From NCBI RefSeq assembly GCF_036108815.1, contig NZ_CP107985.1, forward strand, positions 930,001-994,000: a DNA stretch of 64,000 nt, read 5' to 3'. Below the pieces are notes generated by a model. The model searched no databases, was not told the DNA's origin, and saw only the letters and a program-made list of their open reading frames with translations. Source of the stretch: Streptomyces sp. NBC_00353 (GTDB lineage Bacteria > Actinomycetota > Actinomycetes > Streptomycetales > Streptomycetaceae). The stretch's first letter is position 1, and each line of letters opens with the position of its first letter. Below are positions 28,024 through 35,108 of this stretch, piece by piece. The translations under genes and the position numbers were made by a program.

Positions 28024-28880
28024 ACGAGGGGAACTGTGATCACCGGGCAGTGCGCGCGGTGCAGCAGTCCGTGGACAACTGAGCCGAGCCGCATGCCCGT
28101 GTAGCCGCCCCGGCCGCGGCGGCCCACGACGACAGCCAGCGCGTGCTCGGACGCCCTGGCGAGCTCCTCCACCGGATGTCCGGTCGGCACCTCGTGGGCC
28201 AGGTGCACGTCCGGGTGCTTCAGCGACCAGCCTGCTGTGGTCTCGGAGAGCATCCGTCGCTGAGCCTGCACGGCGGCCTTCGCGTCGTGCAGCGTGATCA
28301 CGGGCGGCTGCCACACCGAGACGGCGCGGAGCGCAGCCCCGCGGAAGTCGGCCTCCTCGAACGCCAGCCCCAGCGCCGCCTTCGAGGACTCGCTGCCGTC
28401 AATTCCCACGACCAGGTAAGTCGGCTGTTGGGTGACGTGCTCCGCATCGCCCACGACCACCACGGGACAACGTGCCTGGGCGGTGACGGGGACGACGAGG
28501 GAGCCGGCGCTGAAGTACTCCGTCGTACGGTTCAGGTGTCGGGATCCGAGGACGATCATCCGGGCCTGCTCGGACAGTCGGGCAATCACGGAAGCCGGCA
28601 AGCCGTCGAGCAGATCGGTGACCGGCTGCAGTTGCGGATGGCGCGCCCGGGCCCAGTCGGCACCTGCATCGAGAGCTTTCGACCCGGATTGGAGCATGGA
28701 CATTCTGCGCGGGCCGTCATCGCAATGCTGCGTGTCGTGTTGTGGAGGTACGGCCACTACGAGCCGAAGCTCCAGCCCGCGTCGATGGGCCTCGTCCGCC
28801 GCCCAGGCCAATGGCAGGTGCCAATCCTGGGCCGGATCGATGCCGACGACGAGCTCGCGGCGTTCAGCTGCGCCCATCAC
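28020..28880 (-). CDS. Universal stress protein, two USP domains
   Basis: This protein of about 286 residues contains two tandem USP domains. The first begins ELVVGIDPAQDW and carries LGSRHLNRTTEYFSAGS. The second begins YLVVGIDGSESSKAA and carries GRRGRGGYTGMRLGSVVHGL, the G-x2-G-x9-G(S/T) ATP-binding signature. Such proteins bind adenylates and accumulate in dormancy. GTG at 28880 overlaps the upstream USP stop, and its own stop overlaps the ATPase start, so the three genes are translationally coupled. Confidence 0.9.
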   Translation of the reverse strand: MMGAAERRELVVGIDPAQDWHLPLAWAADEAHRRGLELRLVVAVPPQHDTQHCDDGPRRMSMLQSGSKALDAGADWARARHPQLQPVTDLLDGLPASVIARLSEQARMIVLGSRHLNRTTEYFSAGSLVVPVTAQARCPVVVVGDAEHVTQQPTYLVVGIDGSESSKAALGLAFEEADFRGAALRAVSVWQPPVITLHDAKAAVQAQRRMLSETTAGWSLKHPDVHLAHEVPTGHPVEELARASEHALAVVVGRRGRGGYTGMRLGSVVHGLLHRAHCPVITVPLV

Positions 28881-29779
28881 GACTCACTCCCGTGTCCGGG
28901 ACCGTGCCGTGGAATGAGTTGCACCGGACAGTGCGCGTGGTGCAGGAGACTGTGCGTCGTCCGCCCAAGGGTGCGTCCGATGTAACCGGGTGACCGCCGC
29001 CCGCCCATCACCAGCAGATCCGCGTGATGGGATGTCTCGACCAGAACTCCGGCCACGGTGAGACTTCCCTCAGCATCCGCCTGCACGGTCAGGGCCGGGA
29101 ATTCGTTGCGGATCCCGTCCGCCACAGCCGTCAGTTGGTGAACCTGTTCGCCGGCGATTCCTTCAACGTCGTCGAGCATGGTCACGGCTCGTCCGGCGGA
29201 CTCCAGTACGTTCCACACGTGCAACAGTCGCAGCGATGCATGGCGGAGCTCGGCTTCGCGCGCCGCGTACCGGGCGCATTCGCCGTCGTGCTCGTCACGG
29301 ACCGCGGCGAGCACGACTCCGACCTCGCCCTCCTTCTCAACGCCCCTGACCACGATCACGGGCGTCGTGGCACCTGCAGCAACCTTCAGACCGACGGATC
29401 CGAGCATGAGGGATTCGAACCCGCCGAGACCCCGGTTCCCCACCACGACAGTTCCGCGAAGGCCGGCGGTTCGGTGCAGGCTGGGGACGGCGGAACTGCG
29501 GCTGAGTTCTGTGGTGATGTGCACGCCGGGATACTGGTCCCTGATCGCGGCGGCAGTGTCCTGCAGCAGCTCGTGGCCCGCGTTGCGTACACGCTCGATG
29601 CTCTCCACTGAAAGGTAGAGAAACCGGCTGTCCGTGTCGGCCGCGTGGACGATGTGCAGCGGACTGTCACGGCGTGCAGCCTCGGCCGCCGCCCACAACG
29701 CTGCCCGCCGAGCCGGCTTGGAACCATCGACGCCGACGATGACGGCACCCAGATCCAGGCTGCCAGTGGTGCCTTCCAT
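28877..29779 (-). CDS. Universal stress protein, two USP domains
   Basis: The 300-residue tandem USP is the first gene of the operon. Domain 1 has VIVGVDGSKPARRAALWA and VGNRGLGGFESLMLGSVG. Domain 2 has LLVMGGRRSPGYIGRTLGRT and ends HHAHCPVQLIP. Domain 1 has lost none of the glycine signature; domain 2 starts less canonically (GVVLAAVRDEHDG), suggesting only one site may bind nucleotide well. Two DevR-type boxes lie 90-160 bases upstream, shared with the divergent CBS gene. Confidence 0.9.
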   Translation of the reverse strand: MEGTTGSLDLGAVIVGVDGSKPARRAALWAAAEAARRDSPLHIVHAADTDSRFLYLSVESIERVRNAGHELLQDTAAAIRDQYPGVHITTELSRSSAVPSLHRTAGLRGTVVVGNRGLGGFESLMLGSVGLKVAAGATTPVIVVRGVEKEGEVGVVLAAVRDEHDGECARYAAREAELRHASLRLLHVWNVLESAGRAVTMLDDVEGIAGEQVHQLTAVADGIRNEFPALTVQADAEGSLTVAGVLVETSHHADLLVMGGRRSPGYIGRTLGRTTHSLLHHAHCPVQLIPRHGPGHGSES

Positions 29780-29870
29780 GGTTCCTCCTCACCGAGAGCC
29801 CGCAAAAAGGGTCAGCTCTCACGCTGGCACCGCGGGGCCCCGCATGTGGAGGGCCGCTCAGGACCGCCCG

Positions 29871-29885
29871 GGGCCCAATGGTCCC
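29871..29885. promoter_or_regulatory. DevR/OsdR-type palindrome (USP operon / CBS gene)
   Basis: GGGCC-CAAT-GGTCC-C, about 92 bases upstream of the minus-strand USP start. Confidence 0.55.
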
Positions 29886-29921
29886 TTTCGAGGGAATCTT
29901 GCCCTGCCCGAACACCCGAGC

Positions 29922-29937
29922 CGGTCCGACCGGTCCC
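29922..29937. promoter_or_regulatory. DevR/OsdR-type palindrome (second in divergent region)
   Basis: CGGTCC-GACC-GGTCCC, with perfect GGNCC half-sites, 51 bases centre to centre from the site at 29871, i.e. about five helical turns. A weaker copy follows at 29944-29957. Confidence 0.5.
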
Positions 29938-30050
29938 GGCTGAGACCCATTCGGCCCTCCTTACTTCGGTACGGCCCGGTGGATCGTGGTTTCTGAACGG
30001 CCTCCGGCATTACGTCCGTGCGGGTCGGCGAGACGGCAGGAGGTGCCTCC

Positions 30051-30752
30051 ATGAAGCACATCAAAGTGGGCGACCTGATGACCGACGAGGTCGTCTCGGT
30101 CCTCTCGGTCACCTCCTTCAAGGAGGTCGCGAAGCTGCTTGCACAGCACAACATCAGCGGACTGCCTGTGCTCGACGACGAGGACCGGGTTGTCGGCGTG
30201 GTCTCCGAGAGCGACCTGCTGAGCCGGCAGGCGGCGGGACATCCGATGAGAAGCGGCGCTCCTGACGCCGCCCCTTGGACCACGGTCTCGTCCTTGGGCG
30301 CAGAAGTCACCGCTGCTGAGGTCATGTCAACGCCGGCGGTAACTGTCCGCGCGGAGGAGACCGCTGCGGACGCCGCCCGGCTGATGGCACGCCGGGGCGT
30401 GGAGAGACTCCCGGTCGTCGACGACGAGGACCGGCTCGTCGGTATCGTCACGAGGCGGGATCTGCTCCGCCTGTTTCTGCGACCCGATGCGGAGATACGA
30501 CTACGCATCATCGAGGACGTAGTTGTGGGCACCATGGGGCTCGAAACCGACGCGGTCGCCGTCCATGTGATGGACGGCGTTGTCACTCTGGAAGGCCGGT
30601 TGGAGAACCGGAGCCAGATTGCGATCCTGACACGCCTTGTCGAACAACTCGACGGGGTGGTCGCGGTCATGGGCCAGGTGACTGCACACGCCGATGACCC
30701 CGTACCCGCTCCCGCACGGTATGCCGCGCATGGGCTGGCCGGAGAGCGGTGA
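30051..30752 (+). CDS. CBS-CBS-BON protein
   Basis: The 233-residue protein opens MKHIKVGDLMTDEVVSVLSV. CBS1 contains ISGLPVLDDEDRVVGVVSES and CBS2 contains VERLPVVDDEDRLVGIVTRR. A BON-like domain follows (VMDGVVTLEGRLENRSQ), with an Ala/Pro-rich tail. AGGAGG lies 8 bases before the ATG. It is divergent from the USP-USP-ATPase operon and shares the double DevR-type box region. Confidence 0.88.
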   Translation: MKHIKVGDLMTDEVVSVLSVTSFKEVAKLLAQHNISGLPVLDDEDRVVGVVSESDLLSRQAAGHPMRSGAPDAAPWTTVSSLGAEVTAAEVMSTPAVTVRAEETAADAARLMARRGVERLPVVDDEDRLVGIVTRRDLLRLFLRPDAEIRLRIIEDVVVGTMGLETDAVAVHVMDGVVTLEGRLENRSQIAILTRLVEQLDGVVAVMGQVTAHADDPVPAPARYAAHGLAGER

Positions 30753-30773
30753 GACGCATGCCCAAGACACAGA

Positions 30774-30809
30774 GGGGCTGATCGGCCCCGCAACGGGCCA
30801 CATGGCCCC
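30774..30809. promoter_or_regulatory. Two DevR/OsdR-type palindromes upstream of USP gene
   Basis: GGGGCT-GATC-GGCCCC at 30774-30789 and CGGGCC-ACAT-GGCCCC at 30794-30809 are 20 bases apart, about 72-107 bases before the ATG at 30881. A third, differently built palindrome TGGCCCGCGGGCCA lies at 30821-30834. Confidence 0.55.
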
Positions 30810-30880
30810 TCCTCCGCTCCTGGCCCGCGGGCCACACTGAGAGTGGATGACAGCAGAGCTGCGAGCGGGAGGTTTGCGGC

Positions 30881-31750
30881 ATGAAGCACCTCGTGACCGT
30901 CGGCGTCGACGGCTCCCCAGAGAGCCGGGCGGCCGCCGTTTGGGGTGCCCAAGAGGCGTCCTTGCGGGAGGTGCCGCTGAGGCTCGTCCACGTGATCGAC
31001 TGGCCCATCAGCCCAGCCATTCCGCGATTGGACTGCGAAACGGCCGACCGATGGGCCGATGAGGCGCTCGCCGAGGCATTGCAGGATGTGCGTCGTCGGC
31101 ACCCGAATCTGGAGATAACCACCCGACACCTGTCCGGCAGACCGGCCGCCGCCCTGGCCGTCGAAGCGGTCGATGCCGACCTGCTCGTCCTCGGTTCCCG
31201 CGGCCTGGGCGGTCTGCTGGGCTTCCTCGTCGGCACGGTGGGCACACCTACCCTCGTAGCCACCGAAACGCCGGTGACCCTCGTACGGGCGGCGGACGAA
31301 CCGGAGGACGCCGCACCAACCCAGTACGGGGAGATGGTCGTGGGGGTCGACATCCACGACGCACCCGACAAGGTTCTGGCCTTTGCCTTCGAAGAGGCCG
31401 CCCTTCGAAGTTGCGCCTTGCGGGCGATTCACAGCTGGCAGCTCCCTCGCGCCTATAGGTCCTTCCCCGACGTCGACCCCGACAACGAACGGGAAGCGCG
31501 TCGGAATGTCACGCAGATGTTGGACGAACTACTGCGGCCCTGGCGCCGCACATTCCCGTCGGTGAGCGCCGACCAGGTGGCGCTCATGGGACCCGCGGGC
31601 CCTCACCTCGTCCAGGCCTCGGCAGGCGCGGACCTCGTCGTTGTCGGCCGGCACCTTCGCCGGTCCCCTCTGGGTGCACATCTCGGGCCGGTCGCCCATG
31701 CCGTCCTGCATCATGCCGCAGCCCCCGTGGCCGTCATTGCCCACGGCTGA
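30881..31750 (+). CDS. Universal stress protein, two USP domains
   Basis: The 289-residue protein opens MKHLVTVGVDGSPESRAAAV. Domain 1 carries LGSRGLGGLLGFLVGTVGT. Domain 2 begins MVVGVDIHDAPDKVLAFAFE and carries VGRHLRRSPLGAHLGPVAHA. It is followed after 28 bases by a CBS-BON gene, forming a two-gene operon preceded by two DevR-type boxes. A ribosome binding site GGGAGG is upstream. Confidence 0.9.
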   Translation: MKHLVTVGVDGSPESRAAAVWGAQEASLREVPLRLVHVIDWPISPAIPRLDCETADRWADEALAEALQDVRRRHPNLEITTRHLSGRPAAALAVEAVDADLLVLGSRGLGGLLGFLVGTVGTPTLVATETPVTLVRAADEPEDAAPTQYGEMVVGVDIHDAPDKVLAFAFEEAALRSCALRAIHSWQLPRAYRSFPDVDPDNEREARRNVTQMLDELLRPWRRTFPSVSADQVALMGPAGPHLVQASAGADLVVVGRHLRRSPLGAHLGPVAHAVLHHAAAPVAVIAHG

Positions 31751-31778
31751 CGGCCCTGAACGAAAGGGAAATCGGACC

Positions 31779-32468
31779 ATGTTGCACCGCACTGTCTCCG
31801 AAGTCATGACCCGGGACGTGGCCACGGCCGGCCCCGAGGCAACACTCAAGTCGGTCGCCTGGAGCCTCGACTACAACGATGTGTCGGCTCTGCCCGTCGT
31901 GGACACCCGTCATCACCCCATCGGAATCATCTCCGAAGCCGACCTGCTCCGCAGGCAAGCCGGGCTGCCGGACACAGAGGGTCGTGACCAAATGCGCGAG
32001 ACGGCCGCTGTGGACCGTCACACCATGGACGCCCGCACGGCCGGCGATCTGATGTCCACGCCCGTACTGACGGCCCGGCCTGACTGGGGCATCGTCGAAA
32101 CAGCCCGCTTCCTGCACACGCGCGGTATCAAACGCCTTCCGGTGATCGACGACACGGGCACACTCGTGGGCATAGTCAGCCGCTCCGACTTGCTGCGCCC
32201 CATGCTCCGCCGCGACGATGCCATACGCGATGAGATAGTCGACGAGGTGCTGGGTCGAACTCTCCGCATGACGCCAGGGGGCGTGACAGTAACCGTGCAG
32301 GAAGGGATCGTCACCCTGAGCGGCAGGGTTGAGGAACGCTCAACCATTCCGATTATTGAACACCTGTGTCTTTCCGTCGATGGTGTCGTCAGCGTCGACC
32401 AGTCCCTCGAATGCGCCGTGGACGATCTATCGCCGGGCCTCGATCCAGCGCGCGACGTCGACAACTGA
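31779..32468 (+). CDS. CBS-CBS-BON protein
   Basis: This protein of 229 residues starts MLHRTVSEVMTRDVATAGPE. CBS1 contains VSALPVVDTRHHPIGIISEA and CBS2 contains IKRLPVIDDTGTLVGIVSRS. The BON-like part is VQEGIVTLSGRVEERSTIPI. It is close to the paralogue at 33325 in both CBS2 and BON, suggesting recent duplication. It follows the USP gene with a 28-base gap. Confidence 0.88.
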   Translation: MLHRTVSEVMTRDVATAGPEATLKSVAWSLDYNDVSALPVVDTRHHPIGIISEADLLRRQAGLPDTEGRDQMRETAAVDRHTMDARTAGDLMSTPVLTARPDWGIVETARFLHTRGIKRLPVIDDTGTLVGIVSRSDLLRPMLRRDDAIRDEIVDEVLGRTLRMTPGGVTVTVQEGIVTLSGRVEERSTIPIIEHLCLSVDGVVSVDQSLECAVDDLSPGLDPARDVDN

Positions 32469-32611
32469 GCGCTCACGCAATGGGACGGAAAGAGCCGCCC
32501 GCTTCTCGCGGATCCCGATCGTGCGGTGCACGGCCGCCAGCCGCTTCTCCGCATCCTGGCAATGACTCTTTCCGTCAATTTCATGAAAGCACCCATCGCG
32601 CCAGGACAACA

Positions 32612-32626
32612 GGGCCAACCGGTCCC
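32612..32626. promoter_or_regulatory. DevR/OsdR-type palindrome upstream of CBS-CBS-USP operon
   Basis: GGGCC-AACC-GGTCC-C, about 84 bases before the ATG at 32710. A looser GGACC-N6-GGTCC follows at 32631-32646. Confidence 0.55.
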
Positions 32627-32709
32627 CGGTGGACCCCGGGTGGTCCTACCGCCGACAAGCAATGATGTCGACGCTCGGACATATAGGGCCCGTTGTTCTT
32701 GGAGTAATC

Positions 32710-33312
32710 ATGAAACATCTGCGCACCGTCGACGACGTGATGACGCATGCCGTTATCTCGGCGAACCGCAGAACGCCGTTCAAGGACATTGTGAAGACCA
32801 TGCGGCAATGGCGGATCAGCGCTCTGCCGGTCCTGACGGACGAGGGGCGAGTCGTCGGCATGGTCTCCGAAGCAGACCTCCTGCTCAAGGCACAAGGTGG
32901 GGACGAGTCCCGCGCCGTCTCCGCCGGCCAACTCATGACCGTACCTGCCGTGACGGTGACCCGGTATGCAAGCATCGCGGGTGCCGCTCGGCTGATGGCC
33001 CGCGGCCACCTCAAGCGGCTGCCGGTCGTCGACGACGACGGCCGCCTGGTCGGCCTGGTCAGCCGGGGTGACCTTCTGAAGATCTACCTCCGCCCGGACG
33101 AGGACATCGCCGCGGAACTTCGCGAGTTGATCATGGCTGAGCTGATCCCGGCCGGCTCGGCGGCCGTGCGCGTCCACGTGGCCGACGGTGTCGTCCATCC
33201 GGACGGCTGCATCCCCGACCCATCGCTCAACGATGTGCTGGTACGGGTCGCGCGTACGGTGCCCGGAGTCGTGGACGTGACGGCCCGGCTCGACGTCGAA
33301 GTCCCCGCCTGA
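32710..33312 (+). CDS. CBS-CBS protein with degenerate BON tail
   Basis: The 200-residue protein starts MKHLRTVDDVMTHAVISANR. CBS1 contains ISALPVLTDEGRVVGMVSEA and CBS2 contains LKRLPVVDDDGRLVGLVSRG. The BON segment (VADGVVHPDGCIPDPSL) lacks the TL-x-G core seen in its paralogues, so ligand or membrane contact by BON is doubtful. It is the first gene of an operon with 33325, 33961 and 34089. Confidence 0.87.
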   Translation: MKHLRTVDDVMTHAVISANRRTPFKDIVKTMRQWRISALPVLTDEGRVVGMVSEADLLLKAQGGDESRAVSAGQLMTVPAVTVTRYASIAGAARLMARGHLKRLPVVDDDGRLVGLVSRGDLLKIYLRPDEDIAAELRELIMAELIPAGSAAVRVHVADGVVHPDGCIPDPSLNDVLVRVARTVPGVVDVTARLDVEVPA

Positions 33313-33324
33313 AGGAGAGGGACG

Positions 33325-33951
33325 ATGAGGCATCGCAGAGTCTTCGACCTCATGACGCCGACGGTCGTAAGCGTCCAGCGCGGCACCACGTTCAAGGAAA
33401 TCGCCCGGGTCCTCGACGAGTTCGACATCACCGCCGTGCCCGTCGTGGACGAGAACGAATGTCCCGTAGGCGTCGTCTCCGAAGCCGACCTGCTCCGCAA
33501 CCGCATCTCCACGAGCCGTGCGAACACCGCCGTCGATCTCATGAGTCACCCGGCGATCACTGCGGCCCCCGAATGGAGCGTCGTCCGCGCGGCCCGCGTC
33601 ATGGAGAATCACAAGATCAAGAGACTGCCCGTCGTCGACAGCGAACGCCGACTGATCGGCGTCCTGAGCCGCAGCGACCTCCTGCAACTCTTCCTGCGCA
33701 GGGACCATGCGATCCAGGAAGAGATCCTCGAAGATGTCCTGACGCACACACTCCGGCTCAGCCCCTCGTCGCTGACCGTCGAGGTCACCGACGGTCTCGT
33801 GACCCTCAGCGGCACCGTGGGGCGGCGCAGCCTCGTCCCCATCATCCTGCGTCTGTGCCGTGGCGTCGACGGAGTCGTGGACGTGATCAATCGGCTCAAC
33901 TACGAGCGGGACGACATACCGGTCGATGCACGGACGGACACGCAGGGGTAG
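33325..33951 (+). CDS. CBS-CBS-BON protein
   Basis: The 208-residue protein starts MRHRRVFDLMTPTVVSVQRG. CBS1 has ITAVPVVDENECPVGVVSEA and CBS2 has IKRLPVVDSERRLIGVLSRS. BON has VTDGLVTLSGTVGRRSLVPI. It is 12 bases downstream of the previous CBS gene, with GGAGAGGG as the ribosome binding site. The Cys in CBS1 is unusual among these paralogues and could be redox-active, which is speculation. Confidence 0.88.
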   Translation: MRHRRVFDLMTPTVVSVQRGTTFKEIARVLDEFDITAVPVVDENECPVGVVSEADLLRNRISTSRANTAVDLMSHPAITAAPEWSVVRAARVMENHKIKRLPVVDSERRLIGVLSRSDLLQLFLRRDHAIQEEILEDVLTHTLRLSPSSLTVEVTDGLVTLSGTVGRRSLVPIILRLCRGVDGVVDVINRLNYERDDIPVDARTDTQG

Positions 33952-33960
33952 GAGGAGACC

Positions 33961-34092
33961 GTGGCACATCGACACGTGACCGAGTTCATGAGCACCGCGG
34001 TCGTCACCGCAGTGGAACACCTCCCTCAGATGTACGGAGGCGGCGAATCCCGCAACCGCAAGCCAGTCCCTATCCGCGGAAGGCCATCATGA
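33961..34092 (+). pseudogene. Truncated CBS-protein start, coupled to USP gene
   Basis: A GTG with a strong GTAGGAGGAG ribosome binding site begins VAHRHVTEFMSTAVVTAVEH, matching the first 20 residues of the CBS-BON paralogues (compare MRHRRVFDLMTPTVVSV). Homology then stops and the frame ends after 43 residues. Its TGA overlaps the ATG of the USP gene at 34089. It is probably the scar of a deleted fourth CBS gene that now acts as a translational-coupling leader. Confidence 0.7.
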
Positions 34093-34964
34093 ACCAACGC
34101 ATTGTCGTCGGCCTCGACGGAACCACGGAAAGCGTCGCGGCGTCCCATTGGGCCGCTCGGGAGGCGCTCCTGCGCGGCGCGCCGCTGCACCTTGTCCATG
34201 CCGAAGAATGGTCGGCGCCCCCCGCCATCCCGGCCGCCAGTTCCGATGTGCGTCGCCAGTGGACGGAGGCCCTCCTGCGCGAGGCTTATGACGAGCTTCG
34301 AGAGGAACACCCCCAACTGGACATCACCACTGAGGCGTTCGATGGTCGGCCGGCTGACTCGCTGGTCGGTGTGGCAGCGAGCGCGGGCATGCTCGTCCTC
34401 GGCTCCCGAGGGCTGAGCACCCTCACGGGATTCGTCCTCGGTTCCGTCGGCATGGCGGTCATCCAGGCCACGGAGCGGCCCATTGTCCTGGTGCGCGCGG
34501 CAGAGGACGCGACGCCGCACGTCCATGGGCGGCACATGGACCGCGACATCGTCGTGGGCATCGACATCAGTCGACCGTGCGACGATCTCCTCGCATTCGC
34601 ATTCGACGAGGCGTCACGGCGGGCCTGCACACTCCATGCTCTGCACAGCTGGATGCTTCCCCCGCTGGTGGGGTCCGGATCCGCGTACAACCCGGAAGTC
34701 AATGCACAGATCACTCAAAGCCTGAACACCGGCCTGGACAACATGCTTAAGCCCTGGCGGGAAAAGTACCCGACGGTCGACATCGACGCACAGGTGACAG
34801 TCGGACGTGCCTCCGAGCAACTCTTGGAGACAGGTTCTGAAGCAGGCCTCATAGTCGTCGGCCGTCGCATCCGCCGGTCCTCGATCGGCGTACACATCGG
34901 ACCGATCACTCACGCGATCCTCCATCACGCCACCGCACCCGTCGCCGTCATCGCTCACGAGTAG
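34089..34964 (+). CDS. Universal stress protein, two USP domains
   Basis: The 291-residue protein opens MNQRIVVGLDGTTESVAASH. Domain 1 has LGSRGLSTLTGFVLGSVGMA. Domain 2 has DIVVGIDISRPCDDLLAFAF and VGRRIRRSSIGVHIGPITHA and ends HHATAPVAVIAHE. It is very similar in layout to the USP at 30881, including the degenerate second glycine loop. The ATG overlaps the stop of the 43-codon leader, so translation should depend on ribosomes reading that leader. Confidence 0.9.
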   Translation: MNQRIVVGLDGTTESVAASHWAAREALLRGAPLHLVHAEEWSAPPAIPAASSDVRRQWTEALLREAYDELREEHPQLDITTEAFDGRPADSLVGVAASAGMLVLGSRGLSTLTGFVLGSVGMAVIQATERPIVLVRAAEDATPHVHGRHMDRDIVVGIDISRPCDDLLAFAFDEASRRACTLHALHSWMLPPLVGSGSAYNPEVNAQITQSLNTGLDNMLKPWREKYPTVDIDAQVTVGRASEQLLETGSEAGLIVVGRRIRRSSIGVHIGPITHAILHHATAPVAVIAHE

Positions 34965-35108
34965 GGTCCCGGAGCGCCGCAGCTCGGCACACCGTGGTGG
35001 GCTGCACGGCGGGCGAAACGGGCACGCATGACCGCATGAGTAGCCCCTCACGTTCTTGGCAGCGTCAACGGACACACCGTGCGAGCACGTGAAGCTCCGG
35101 AACATGCG

